Origin: Bacteroidales bacterium
GTDB lineage: Bacteria > Bacteroidota > Bacteroidia > Bacteroidales > UBA932
Reading direction: 5' to 3'
Length of the DNA: 64,000 bases
Assembly: GCA_017429475.1 (NCBI GenBank)
Contig: JAFROX010000010.1
Span: 1-64,000, forward strand
In this document: piece after piece, positions 26,553-35,413 of the stretch
Numbering within the stretch: the stretch's first letter is position 1
How the letters are laid out: every line of letters begins with the position of its first letter
Position numbers and translations under genes: made by a program
The notes under the pieces: model-generated
Seen by the model: the letters and a program-made list of their open reading frames with translations, nothing else
Databases searched by the model: none
What the model was told of the DNA's origin: nothing

Positions 26553-28037
26553 ATGAACGATATGCCTAAATACATCATCGCCCTCGATCAGGGCACCAGC
26601 AGCTCTAGAGCCATAGTTTTCAACCAGAAAGGTGAAATATGCTCTGTGGCCCAGAAAGAATTCACACAAATCTTCCCTCAGCCCGGCTGGGTTGAGCACA
26701 ACCCCAAGGAAATATGGTCGTCACAGTCAGGAGTGATGGCAGAAGCCATCGCTTCCAAAGGCCTGAGCTCCGCTGACATCGCAGCCATCGGCATCACCAA
26801 CCAGCGCGAGACTACCATCGTGTGGGACGCCGCCACAGGTGAACCCGTATACAATGCCATAGTATGGCAGGACCGCAGGACTTCCGCTTTTTGCGACTCC
26901 CTGAAGATTGCCGGCAAGACCGACTTCATCCGCAAGAAGACCGGCCTCATCATCGACGCTTATTTCAGCGGCACCAAGATCCGCTGGATCCTCGAAAACG
27001 TTCCCGGCGCACGCGACAAGGCAAACAGAGGCGAACTCCGTTTCGGAACCGTAGACTCCTGGCTCATCTGGAACCTCACCGGCGGCAAGGTGCACGTGAC
27101 CGACGTGACCAATGCTTCCCGCACTATGCTGTTCAACATCCACACCCTCAAATGGGACAAGGAACTGCTCGACCTGCTCGGAGTTCCCGAGTCGATGATG
27201 CCTGAGGTGAAGTCCTGCTCAGAGGTTTACGGTCACACAAGCACCAGCGTCCTGGCAGGCAACGTACCCATCGCCGGCATCGCTGGTGACCAGCAGGCCG
27301 CACTCTTCGGCCAGATGTGCACCGAGCCAGGCGCCGTCAAGAACACCTACGGCACAGGCTGCTTCCTTCTTATGAATACCGGCGAGAAACCCATCGAATC
27401 GCGCAACAACCTGCTGACCACCATCGCCTGGAAGGTCGGCGACAAAGTGAACTACGCTCTCGAAGGCAGCATCTTCGTTGCCGGCAGCGTGGTGCAGTGG
27501 CTCCGCGACGGACTGGGCATCATCAAGGCCAGCAGCGAGGTGGAGGCTCTCGCTTCTTCAGTACCTGATAACGGAGGCGTTTATTTTGTTCCCGCCCTCA
27601 CAGGACTCGGTGCTCCCTACTGGGACCAGTATGCCAAGGGTTGCGTATATGGCATCACTCGCGGCTCCACTGCAGCCCATATTGCCCGTGCTGCACTGGA
27701 AGGCATCGCTTTCCAGACTATGGATATCGTGGAGGCTATGCAGAGCGACAGCGGCGTGAAACTGTGCGAACTCAAGGTCGACGGCGGCGCATCGCGCAAC
27801 AACCTGCTTATGCAGTTCCAGAGCGACATCCTCGGCTGCGACGTGATCCGTCCGCAGATTACAGAGACCACCGCTCTCGGCGCAGCCTTCCTTGCCGGAC
27901 TTGCAGTCGGCTACTGGAAGAGCATCGACAGCATCAAGTCCATCTGGGCCGTAGAACGCCGCTTCTCTCCTGCCAACCCTCAGACCGAGGCTAAGAAAGG
28001 TTGGAAGGACGCCATTTCAAGAACATTGTCTAAATAA
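26553..28037 (+). CDS. glpK: Glycerol kinase
   Basis: A 494-residue FGGY-family sugar kinase that converts glycerol to glycerol-3-phosphate with ATP. Motifs include [15 protein letters not shown] at the N-terminus, [23 protein letters not shown], the adenine-binding [15 protein letters not shown] and [18 protein letters not shown]. Length and motifs are typical. A second ATG nine bases downstream ([11 protein letters not shown]) is an equally possible start. Followed after 13 bases by the glycerol facilitator gene. Confidence 0.97.
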   Translation: MNDMPKYIIALDQGTSSSRAIVFNQKGEICSVAQKEFTQIFPQPGWVEHNPKEIWSSQSGVMAEAIASKGLSSADIAAIGITNQRETTIVWDAATGEPVYNAIVWQDRRTSAFCDSLKIAGKTDFIRKKTGLIIDAYFSGTKIRWILENVPGARDKANRGELRFGTVDSWLIWNLTGGKVHVTDVTNASRTMLFNIHTLKWDKELLDLLGVPESMMPEVKSCSEVYGHTSTSVLAGNVPIAGIAGDQQAALFGQMCTEPGAVKNTYGTGCFLLMNTGEKPIESRNNLLTTIAWKVGDKVNYALEGSIFVAGSVVQWLRDGLGIIKASSEVEALASSVPDNGGVYFVPALTGLGAPYWDQYAKGCVYGITRGSTAAHIARAALEGIAFQTMDIVEAMQSDSGVKLCELKVDGGASRNNLLMQFQSDILGCDVIRPQITETTALGAAFLAGLAVGYWKSIDSIKSIWAVERRFSPANPQTEAKKGWKDAISRTLSK

Positions 28038-28050
28038 CCTAAATACAATT

Positions 28051-28770
28051 ATGGAAAAATATCTGTTTGAATTCCTGGGAACTCTCGTTCTCATCCTTAT
28101 GGGAGACAGCGTGGTCGCTAACGTCTGCCTCAACAAGACCAAAGGCCAGGGCAGCGGCTGGGTCGTAATCACAATGGCCTGGGGTTTCGCCGTAATGTGC
28201 GGTGTGTTCGTTTCCGGCCCCATCAGCGGCGCCCACCTCAATCCGGCCCTCACTCTCGGTCTCGCGGCTGCGGGTTCATTCCCCTGGTCTGACGTGTTCG
28301 GCTACATCGTAGCCCAGATCCTCGGCGGTATCTGCGGCGGCTGGTTGGTATGGGTGTTCTACAAAGATCATTTCAATGCCACTGAAGACCAGGCCACCAA
28401 GCTCGGATGCTTCTGCACCATCCCTGCCATCCGCAACTACTGGCGCAACTTCATCTGCGAGGTCATCGGCACCTGCGTGCTCGTGTTCATCATTATGGCA
28501 TTCGCCACTGAAGGCAACACCGCAGACTTCAATCTCGGTAGTTCAGGTGCATTCCCTGTAACTATGCTTATTATGGCCATCGGTATGTCGCTCGGCGGCA
28601 CCACCGGTTACGCCATCAACCCCGCCCGTGACCTCGGTCCCCGCATCGCCCACGCCATCCTCCCCATCAAGGGCAAAGGCTCAAGCGACTGGGCATACAG
28701 CTGGGTTCCGGTTTGCGGCCCCATAGTCGGCGCCCTCCTCGCCGCCGGACTCTTCGTGCTGGTGTTCTAA
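28051..28770 (+). CDS. glpF: Glycerol facilitator (MIP/aquaglyceroporin family)
   Basis: A 239-residue inner-membrane channel with six hydrophobic segments and two NPA half-helices, SGAHLNPALTLG and GYAINPARDLGPRI. The Asp after the second NPAR (NPARDLGP) is typical of glycerol-conducting members, not water-only channels. Brings glycerol to GlpK, encoded immediately upstream. A terminator follows at 28794-28828. No glycerol-3-phosphate dehydrogenase gene is adjacent. Confidence 0.95.
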   Translation: MEKYLFEFLGTLVLILMGDSVVANVCLNKTKGQGSGWVVITMAWGFAVMCGVFVSGPISGAHLNPALTLGLAAAGSFPWSDVFGYIVAQILGGICGGWLVWVFYKDHFNATEDQATKLGCFCTIPAIRNYWRNFICEVIGTCVLVFIIMAFATEGNTADFNLGSSGAFPVTMLIMAIGMSLGGTTGYAINPARDLGPRIAHAILPIKGKGSSDWAYSWVPVCGPIVGALLAAGLFVLVF

Positions 28771-28793
28771 CACAAGTATATATATCTAATTAA

Positions 28794-28828
28794 AGGGGCG
28801 AGCCGTATGGCCCGCCCCTCTTTGTTTG
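28794..28828 (+). terminator. Intrinsic terminator after glpF
   Basis: Stem AGGGGCG-A-GCC pairs with GGC-C-CGCCCCT around a GTAT loop, with one A/C mismatch, followed by TTTGTTTGTT. Confidence 0.75.
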
Positions 28829-28911
28829 TTATTCATCCGCAAAAATCAAAGAAACAATGAGCAAATAAGGATAACCTTCATTAACTTAGAGGCAGAATAA
28901 TAACTGAAACC

Positions 28912-30009
28912 ATGAAACGTTTACTGATTCTTGCTTTTTTCGCGGTCGCACTGACCGCTTGTACCAACAAGGACGAAGTTCCCGGGTTGAAGACATTCAT
29001 AAAGGATGATTTCAGGATTGGAGTCGCCGTGAGTCCCAACACTCTCGAGGGCGTCCAAGCTGAGATGGTCAAGAAGCACTTCAATTCGATGACTGCCGAG
29101 AATGCGATGAAGCCTGCTGGCATCATCCGTCCCGACGGCTCCTTCGACTTCACTCAGGCCGACAGGATCGTGGCCTTTGCCCAGGAAAACGGAATGAAGA
29201 TGCGCGGCCATACCCTCGTATGGCACGGCTCCACTCCCCGCGGCTATATGAACGATGCCGACGGCAACCCGCTCACCAAGGAGCAGGTTATGGAAAAGCA
29301 CGAGAAATATATCAAGGCAGTGTTCGAGCACTATCCCAAGGATGTGATCTATGCCTGGGACGTGGTGAATGAGGCGCTGGCCGACACTCCCGGTGAAAGC
29401 ATCTATCGCACCCGCTCGCCCTGGTACAGCGTGTTCGAGGGTCCCGAGTTCATCGAGTGGGCTTTCCGCACTGCAAAGAAATATGCTCCGGAAGGATGCG
29501 AACTCATCTATAACGACTACAACCTCGTTGACCCGGCCAAACTCGAAAGAGCCTGCACGATGCTGAAGGAAATGCTCGACAAAGGGGTTCCCATCGACGG
29601 TGTGGGAATGCAGGCTCACTGGGACAATACGGTCACCGAGGAGCAGATACAGACTGCCATCGACCGTTTCTCCGCCCTCGGCCTCGACGTGCAGATCACT
29701 GAGCTCGACCTCACCTGCTTCGATAACTACCACGGCCCCGGAGCCCAGGAACGCCAGAAGATCAAACAGTCGGTGCAGTATACCGCAGAGATGGCGGATG
29801 CCCAGGCTGAAGAATATGCAATGATCTTCCGCACTCTCCACAAAAACCGCGACAAGATCTCGTCTGTAACATTCTGGTGTCTGAGCGATCGCAGCAGCTG
29901 GCTCAACAACTTCGTCCGCGGCCGTCTCGACTACCCTCTCCTCTTCGACGCACAGTACCAGCCCAAGAAATGCTACTTCGCCGTCAAGGACGTTTATACA
30001 AAGAAATAA
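28912..30009 (+). CDS. Endo-1,4-beta-xylanase, GH10
   Basis: A 365-residue lipoprotein (lipobox LTACTN) with a single GH10 catalytic barrel. The acid/base is E154 in WDVVNEAL and the nucleophile is E264 in QITELDL; other family marks are NSMTAENAMKP, GHTLVWH and GVGMQAHW. It cleaves the xylan backbone at the cell surface or in the periplasm. No carbohydrate-binding module is attached. It stands alone, without adjacent SusC/SusD genes, and the next gene six bases downstream is an unrelated exporter. Confidence 0.96.
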   Translation: MKRLLILAFFAVALTACTNKDEVPGLKTFIKDDFRIGVAVSPNTLEGVQAEMVKKHFNSMTAENAMKPAGIIRPDGSFDFTQADRIVAFAQENGMKMRGHTLVWHGSTPRGYMNDADGNPLTKEQVMEKHEKYIKAVFEHYPKDVIYAWDVVNEALADTPGESIYRTRSPWYSVFEGPEFIEWAFRTAKKYAPEGCELIYNDYNLVDPAKLERACTMLKEMLDKGVPIDGVGMQAHWDNTVTEEQIQTAIDRFSALGLDVQITELDLTCFDNYHGPGAQERQKIKQSVQYTAEMADAQAEEYAMIFRTLHKNRDKISSVTFWCLSDRSSWLNNFVRGRLDYPLLFDAQYQPKKCYFAVKDVYTKK

Positions 30010-30015
30010 CATAAT

Positions 30016-31341
30016 ATGACAGACAAAACCCATAAACTCTTTACCGAAGACTGGCTGGCCGTATGGATCGGCGCGGTCGTAATACTTCTGGGCTGTGTGG
30101 CCGTCCTCACAGGATGGTTCGACTTCTCGGCCCTCAAATTTTCAACCTGGCATTTCGGTGACCACACGATATGGACCCAGCTGGGCCAGTGGGCATTCTG
30201 GGGCAAGCTGCTGCTGACGGCGGTTGTGCTCGGAGTGCTTTTCGCCACCGGCATCAAGCTGCAGGGCGGCAGCATCAAGAAGTTCATTCCCGCATTCGTA
30301 TGCCTCTTCCTGCTGGCAGTGTTCGTACGCCTCATAAGCGCTGAATTCACTCTCAACCGCTATCTGGAATGGGCTTTCTGGGCTCTGATAGTAGGCTTGC
30401 TCATATCCAATACTGTCGGTGTGCCCGAGTGGATGAAACCTGCCATCCGCACTGAATACTATATAAAGACCGGTCTGGTGATAATGGGTTTCTCGGTGCT
30501 CTTTTCAAACATCGCCATGTTTGGCCTCTATGGCCTCGGCATAGCCTGGATCGTCACCCCTATCGTCATCATATTTATGTGGTGGCTTGGCACGAAGGTC
30601 TTCAAGATTGACAACAAGCCGCTGGTGATAACTCTTGCCGCTGCCACAAGCGTCTGCGGAACCTCGGCTGCCATCGCCACTGGAGCTGCCGCAAATGCGA
30701 AGAAGGACGACCTCTCGATAGCAATTTCCATCTCCATTATCTTCACCATCCTGATGATGGTGTTCGAGCCTATGATAATCAAGGCCTGCGGTATGAGCCA
30801 GCTTATGGGCGGAGCGCTTATCGGCGGCACAGTGGACTCAACGGGAGCCGTTGTTCTGGCTGGCAACGCACTCGGTGCAGAAGCCGAACAGGCTGCGGTT
30901 TTGGTAAAGTCCATCCAGAACATCCTCATCGGTTTCATCGCCTTCTTCGTGGCCATATTCTTTGCAACGAGGGTTGACAAGGGCTCTGAGCGCAAGGTGG
31001 GAGCCGGTGAGATCTGGACCCGCTTCCCGAAGTTCATCATCGGTTTCTTCGCAGCGTCGCTCATCGCATCGTTCATCATCCAGCCCGCTTTCGGCGGCGA
31101 CCAGGTCAAAGCCATCAACGGAGTGCTCGACCAGTACAAGAACTGGGCTTTCGTGCTTGCCTTCACATCCATCGGACTCGACACCAACTTCAAGTCTATC
31201 GCAAAGCAGATGCACGGCGGCAAGGTGCTTTGGCTCTATGTCATCGGCCAGCTCTTCAACATCGCGCTGACTCTCTTTGCCGTGTGGTTCCTGCTGTCGG
31301 GCGTTGTCTTTGACATACCCGTCCTTTCTGAATTCAAATAA
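30016..31341 (+). CDS. YeiH/YadS-family putative sulfate exporter (UPF0324)
   Basis: A 441-residue inner-membrane protein with about 11 hydrophobic segments. Family blocks include IRTEYYIKTGLVIMG, the broken helix AAATSVCGTSAAIATGA, GTVDSTGAVVLAG and AFTSIGLDTNF. The family is annotated as sulfate exporter largely by analogy; transport of sulfonate-derived sulfite or sulfate has been proposed for members. An N-terminal extension of about 100 residues with two or three more segments is common in Bacteroidetes members. Overlaps the following small gene by one base (TAATG). Confidence 0.85.
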   Translation: MTDKTHKLFTEDWLAVWIGAVVILLGCVAVLTGWFDFSALKFSTWHFGDHTIWTQLGQWAFWGKLLLTAVVLGVLFATGIKLQGGSIKKFIPAFVCLFLLAVFVRLISAEFTLNRYLEWAFWALIVGLLISNTVGVPEWMKPAIRTEYYIKTGLVIMGFSVLFSNIAMFGLYGLGIAWIVTPIVIIFMWWLGTKVFKIDNKPLVITLAAATSVCGTSAAIATGAAANAKKDDLSIAISISIIFTILMMVFEPMIIKACGMSQLMGGALIGGTVDSTGAVVLAGNALGAEAEQAAVLVKSIQNILIGFIAFFVAIFFATRVDKGSERKVGAGEIWTRFPKFIIGFFAASLIASFIIQPAFGGDQVKAINGVLDQYKNWAFVLAFTSIGLDTNFKSIAKQMHGGKVLWLYVIGQLFNIALTLFAVWFLLSGVVFDIPVLSEFK

Positions 31342-31616
31342 TGGACAGGCGCAAGGCAATGAAAGTGGCGACCATCGTCGCTTCGGTGCTGACAGTCCTT
31401 TGCGCCCTGTATATAATGATCAACGGCCTCGGCCTCTCCGACAAATACGACTTCGGGGCCGGGGCTTACTATTACACCGACATTCCCGACTATGAGAATG
31501 TCATCCGTGACGACGCATATACCGCCAGGCTCCCCTACTGGATTTACGTCGTCCTCTTCCTGTGCTGGGGTTTCCTAATGTACCGTCTCTGGGTGTGGAT
31601 TGACAAAAAAAGATGA
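31341..31616 (+). CDS. Small two-segment membrane protein of unknown function
   Basis: A 91-residue protein not assigned to a family. It has two hydrophobic helices (about 8-28 and 66-86) joined by a tyrosine- and aspartate-rich loop (FGAGAYYYTDIPDYENV) that should face the periplasm, and a basic C-terminus (WIDKKR). Its ATG overlaps the stop of the YeiH-type exporter gene, so the two are probably translationally coupled and the small protein may be an exporter subunit. Confidence 0.75.
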   Translation: MDRRKAMKVATIVASVLTVLCALYIMINGLGLSDKYDFGAGAYYYTDIPDYENVIRDDAYTARLPYWIYVVLFLCWGFLMYRLWVWIDKKR

Positions 31617-31668
31617 TTTGTCATTAACAAAATTTCCGCCCGTACGTCTTATTGTCAAAACAGTTTTT

Positions 31669-32223
31669 ATGAAACGGATTTTAGTAACGTTGTTTGTGCT
31701 GTTGTCAGTAACGGCAGTGTGTCAGGCCCGCAAGACTCCCGGCAAAAGCCGTGTACAGGGTTTGGTGAATGAGATGAGGGCTGAGGCCAGGCTGGCCGGT
31801 ATCGATTCGGACAGAGAAGCAGTGACGCTCCCGGGCATTAAGGTTGTGTCGGAGTCCAACGTGGAGATGGTGTCCATCGGCGGCATGGCCCTTAAGTTCG
31901 GCAAGATGGTCAGCGGACTGGATCGCGACCTTCCGGTGATGCGCGGTGTGAAGAGTATGATAGTCGTCGACTACGATGACTGCCCGGCTGCGGTGAAAGA
32001 CAAGTTCAACGCTAAGATGGCCGGTGAGCTGAGAGGGTGCGAGCTGCTGATGGAAGCCAAGGACGGCAATGAGAAAATGTCCATCTTCGGCACCACTTCC
32101 AACGACGGGGAGACGATCAGCGACATCATAATGTTCGTCCCTGAGGACGGCGCACTGATCTGCTTCTTCGGAACCATCTCTGCCGGCGACCTTGCAGAAC
32201 TCGTGAACTCAACGACCAAGTAA
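31669..32223 (+). CDS. Secreted DUF4252 protein (first copy)
   Basis: A 184-residue protein with a signal peptide (MKRILVTLFVLLSVTAVCQA) and a DUF4252 domain. It shares with the second copy at 33103-33579 the core ELLMEAKDGNEKMSIFGTT and a C-terminal FFGTISAGDLAELV-like strand. DUF4252 proteins of Bacteroidetes have unknown function. The ATG at 31669 is preferred to an upstream frame from 31600 because only it gives a signal peptide. The sigma factor gene begins seven bases after the stop. Confidence 0.85.
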   Translation: MKRILVTLFVLLSVTAVCQARKTPGKSRVQGLVNEMRAEARLAGIDSDREAVTLPGIKVVSESNVEMVSIGGMALKFGKMVSGLDRDLPVMRGVKSMIVVDYDDCPAAVKDKFNAKMAGELRGCELLMEAKDGNEKMSIFGTTSNDGETISDIIMFVPEDGALICFFGTISAGDLAELVNSTTK

Positions 32224-32229
32224 GCAGCA

Positions 32230-32724
32230 ATGGGAATCCCTGAGTTCAAGGCCACCTGGCTTCCGCTTGAAAACGCTTTCCACCGCGTAGCCCTCTATAT
32301 TCTGGAGGATGCGGATGATGCGGCGGACGCTGTCCAGGACCTCTACATAAGGCTTTGGATCTCGAGGGACAAACTGGACGGGATACGGCAGCCCAAGGCA
32401 TACGGACTCGCAATGCTACGCAACATCTGCCTTGACCGGCTGCGTCACGAAAAGGTTGCACGGAGCGAATCTCTAAAGAAAGTGGAATTCCGCATTGCAG
32501 ACGACGATTCGGTGCTGGCGGCAAGGGAAACCATCAAGGCTGTGGAGAAGGCGATTGCAAACCTGCCCGACAGTCAGCAGAAGGTGCTCCAGATGAGAGT
32601 ATTTGAAAATATGGAATATGACGAGATCGCGTCGGCGACCGGATTCTCCGAGGGAAGCCTCAGGGTAATGCTGAGCGCTGCACGCAAGACACTTAGAAAA
32701 ATCTTGGAAAATGAAAGATATTGA
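32230..32724 (+). CDS. ECF-type RNA polymerase sigma factor
   Basis: A 164-residue sigma-70 family factor with region 2 (about 10-75, DADDAADAVQDLYIRLW and GLAMLRNICLDRLR) and region 4 (about 105-160, LPDSQQKVLQMRVFENMEYDEIASATG). The helix-turn-helix is in the latter. There is no region 1 or 3, as in ECF factors. The gene lies between DUF4252 genes and overlaps the next gene by 14 bases, so the neighbouring protein is the best candidate for its regulator. It probably controls its own cluster. Confidence 0.92.
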   Translation: MGIPEFKATWLPLENAFHRVALYILEDADDAADAVQDLYIRLWISRDKLDGIRQPKAYGLAMLRNICLDRLRHEKVARSESLKKVEFRIADDDSVLAARETIKAVEKAIANLPDSQQKVLQMRVFENMEYDEIASATGFSEGSLRVMLSAARKTLRKILENERY

Positions 32725-33106
32725 AACCATCGGCAAACTGTCTCTGGAAGAGCTGGAAGCCATTTCGAACGATGAGGTCCTGAAGGCCGGCGATGCCGGA
32801 GCGAAGGAACTCTTGGCCAAGCTGGAGATTGCTGAAGAAGCCAAAGGCGGTTCTTCACGCAAGGTGTATGTCAACTGGATTTCAGGCATAGCCGCTTCGT
32901 TCATCTTGATGCTGGGCATCGGACTTGCCCTGCAGCAGAGCCGCGAGCCCAAGGATACCTTCGACGATCCTGCCCTCGCCTACGCACAGGTACAAGCTGT
33001 CTTCCGTCAGATCGGCTCCGGGGTGCAGCAAGGCCGGGATGCGGTCTATGAGAGCGAAAAGACCATTTCAGAAAATGTGGAAAAAACAATAAATAAAATA
33101 CGATGA
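32711..33106 (+). CDS. Single-pass membrane protein, putative anti-sigma factor
   Basis: A 131-residue protein without a clear family. An acidic N-terminal part (1-55, LSLEELEAISNDEVLKAGD) should lie in the cytoplasm, followed by one membrane helix (about 57-74, SGIAASFILMLGIGLAL) and a periplasmic tail with a possible coiled coil (VYESEKTISENVEKTINK). This layout, and the 14-base overlap with the ECF sigma gene, fits an anti-sigma factor, but no zinc-binding anti-sigma motif is present. Its end overlaps the second DUF4252 gene by four bases. Confidence 0.7.
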   Translation: MKDIETIGKLSLEELEAISNDEVLKAGDAGAKELLAKLEIAEEAKGGSSRKVYVNWISGIAASFILMLGIGLALQQSREPKDTFDDPALAYAQVQAVFRQIGSGVQQGRDAVYESEKTISENVEKTINKIR

Positions 33107-33579
33107 AAAAGATTCTCTTATCAGTCATTCTTGCAGTGTTGTCTGTTGGTGCTTTTGCACAGACAGGCAAGTCACTCTACGAAAAGTATTCCGACCTTGA
33201 CGGCGTGGAGGCTGTATATATCAGTCCTGCGATGTTCAAGATGATCGGCCGCCTCAACCTCGAGATGGGTGATGAGGATGTGGACATAGCCCGCCTAGTG
33301 CGTTCCCTGAAGGGTATGTACATTCTCAATATCCCGCACTCCGGTCCTGCATCACAACTTGCCGGCGAGGTGTCGAGGATGATCCGCGGCGGCAACTACG
33401 AGCTGCTGATGGAAGCCAAGGACAGCGGTGACCGGATGCAGATGTTCACCAACGGCGACGACAATATCATCAAGAGCTTCGTGATGCTGGCTACCGACGG
33501 CGACGAGACGTCGTTCATATGCTTCGACGGCGACATCGTCCGTGACGAATTCGAGGAGGTCATCGCCAAATCCATGTAA
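33103..33579 (+). CDS. Secreted DUF4252 protein (second copy)
   Basis: A 158-residue secreted protein with signal peptide ending in GAFAQ. It has the DUF4252 pattern SLYEKYSDLDGVEAVYIS, NYELLMEAKDSGDRMQMF and a final CFDGDIVRDEFEEVI. It is paralogous to the first copy at 31669-32223; the two flank the sigma factor and the membrane protein. Translation is likely coupled to the preceding gene through an ATGA overlap. Terminator follows at 33617-33654. Confidence 0.85.
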   Translation: MKKILLSVILAVLSVGAFAQTGKSLYEKYSDLDGVEAVYISPAMFKMIGRLNLEMGDEDVDIARLVRSLKGMYILNIPHSGPASQLAGEVSRMIRGGNYELLMEAKDSGDRMQMFTNGDDNIIKSFVMLATDGDETSFICFDGDIVRDEFEEVIAKSM

Positions 33580-33616
33580 CGCAGAAATACTGACTGCTCG
33601 TCAGTGAACAGCAACG

Positions 33617-33654
33617 AGTCCATCCCCCTTGCATCGGAGGATGGACTTTTGTTT
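33617..33654 (+). terminator. Intrinsic terminator after the DUF4252-sigma cluster
   Basis: Stem AGTCCATCC pairs perfectly with GGATGGACT around a 13-base loop and is followed by TTTTGTTTG. Confidence 0.75.
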
Positions 33655-33664
33655 GTATTTTTAT

Positions 33665-33672
33665 TATATTTG
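33665..33672 (+). promoter_or_regulatory. -7 promoter element for the hut operon
   Basis: TATATTTG matches TAnnTTTG, 28 bases before the ftcD ATG at 33701. Confidence 0.5.
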
Positions 33673-33700
33673 AAGAATACAATAATACACACCAGACACT

Positions 33701-35413
33701 ATGAAACAACTGATAGAATGTGTTCCGAATTTCAGCGAAGGCCGTGACAAGGGCGTGATAGACGCCATAGTCAAAGCCATAGCCGACACAAAGACTTCCG
33801 ACGGCCGCTCAGTAAGCGTGCTCAACGTCGATCCCGGAGAAGCGACCAACCGCACCGTGGTCACCTTCATAGGCGAGCCTGACGCAGTCTGCGAAGCTGC
33901 ATTCCAGGGAGCCGCCAAGGCCCAGGAACTGATCGATATGCGTCTCCATCACGGCGAGCATCCCCGCTCAGGCGCGACCGACGTTCTGCCGCTGGTTCCG
34001 GTCCAGGGCATAAGCCTAGAAGAATGTGCCGTCCTTGCAAGGAAACTTGCCGAGAGGATGTACAACGAATTGGGTATCCCCTGCTACTGCTACGAAGCAG
34101 CCGCCTTCAAGCCCGAGCGCCGCAACCTCGCAGTGTGCCGTGCCGGCGAATATGAAGCCCTGCCCGAAAAAATGGCAGACCCTGAACGCAGGCCTGATTA
34201 TGGACCTGCCGCTTACGACGATGTTACAGCCCGCTGCGGAGCAAGCAACGTAGGAGCCCGCAACTTTCTCATCGCAGTCAACTTCAACCTCAATACCACA
34301 TCCGTCCGCAAGGCTATGAGCGTTGCATTCGATGTCCGCGAGAAAGGCCGCAAGGCCCGTGAAGGCGGCTCCCTGACCGGAGCCCTCATCAAGGACGCAA
34401 ACGGCGAACAGGTCTGGATACCAGGCACGCTGAAAGGCTGCAAGGCAATCGGCTGGTATATTCCTGAATACGGCGTGGCCCAGGTCAGCATGAACATCAC
34501 CGACATCGACGCCACTCCCCTTCACAAAGCCTTCGACGAAGTCTCAGCCAAGGCCGAAGCCCGCGGAATGCGCGTAACCGGCACAGAGATTGTCGGCCTC
34601 GTACCTAAGCAAGTGCTGATAGATGCAGGCCGCTACTTCCTGGAAAAACAGCACCGCAGCGTCGGCGTTTCCGAGAGCGAACTGATGAAGATCGCTGTAA
34701 AGAGTATGGGGCTTGACGACCTCAAACCATTCGAGCCTCGCGAAAAAGTGATAGAATATCTCATTGCCGACCCGGCTGAAGAAGCAGCCCGAGAAAGGCT
34801 GGTTCGAATGACTGTCAAAGGTTTTGCCGAAGAAACCGCTTCTGAATCTCCGGCACCCGGAGGTGGCAGCGTAGCAGCGGTGATGGGTGCATTCGGTGCA
34901 GCGCTGAGCACGATGGTGGCCAACCTGTCAGCCGGAAAGCGTGGCTGGGACGACCGTTGGGAGGAATTCTCACAGTGGGCCGACAAGGGCCAGAAAGTCC
35001 TCGCCAAGATGCTGGAACTGGTGGATGAAGACACCCGCTCCTTCGACGGCATAATGGCGGCAATGGGTCTTCCCAAGGGCACCCCGGAAGAGAAGGCCGC
35101 CCGCAGCAAGGCAATCGAGGCTGCAACCCTTCACGCCGCCCAGGTTCCCCTCGAGACAATGAAAACCGCTATGGATGTGTTCCCTCTGGCGGTGGCGATG
35201 GCCCGCGACGGCAATCCCAATTCCGCATCAGATGCAGGCGTGGCCGCACTGGCCGCCCGTGCCGCAGTCCGCGGTGCCTTTCTGAACGTCAAAATCAACG
35301 TCCAGGGCCTTGAAGACAAAGCCGCAGCTAGCGCCCTGATCGAAGAAGGCGCAGCGATGGTTGCCGAGGCGGAGAAACTCGAGACCGAAGTATTAACACT
35401 AACAAAATTGTAA
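33701..35413 (+). CDS. ftcD: Bifunctional glutamate formimidoyltransferase / formiminotetrahydrofolate cyclodeaminase
   Basis: A 570-residue fused enzyme for the last step of histidine degradation. The formiminotransferase part (about 1-325) has IECVPNFSEGRD at the start, the MRLHHGEHPRSGATDVLP block and RNFLIAVNFNLNT. The cyclodeaminase part (about 365-570) has SESPAPGGGSVAAVMGAFGAAL and the all-helical tail with NPNSASDAGVAAL. Together they move the formimino group from formiminoglutamate to tetrahydrofolate, releasing glutamate and ammonia. First gene of the hut operon; its stop overlaps the hutU start by one base (TAATG). Confidence 0.95.
   Translation: MKQLIECVPNFSEGRDKGVIDAIVKAIADTKTSDGRSVSVLNVDPGEATNRTVVTFIGEPDAVCEAAFQGAAKAQELIDMRLHHGEHPRSGATDVLPLVPVQGISLEECAVLARKLAERMYNELGIPCYCYEAAAFKPERRNLAVCRAGEYEALPEKMADPERRPDYGPAAYDDVTARCGASNVGARNFLIAVNFNLNTTSVRKAMSVAFDVREKGRKAREGGSLTGALIKDANGEQVWIPGTLKGCKAIGWYIPEYGVAQVSMNITDIDATPLHKAFDEVSAKAEARGMRVTGTEIVGLVPKQVLIDAGRYFLEKQHRSVGVSESELMKIAVKSMGLDDLKPFEPREKVIEYLIADPAEEAARERLVRMTVKGFAEETASESPAPGGGSVAAVMGAFGAALSTMVANLSAGKRGWDDRWEEFSQWADKGQKVLAKMLELVDEDTRSFDGIMAAMGLPKGTPEEKAARSKAIEAATLHAAQVPLETMKTAMDVFPLAVAMARDGNPNSASDAGVAALAARAAVRGAFLNVKINVQGLEDKAAASALIEEGAAMVAEAEKLETEVLTLTKL

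Noticed and set aside
28921-30033. Minus-strand 370-codon open frame
   Set aside because: Antisense to the GH10 xylanase, which has both catalytic glutamates in the plus frame.
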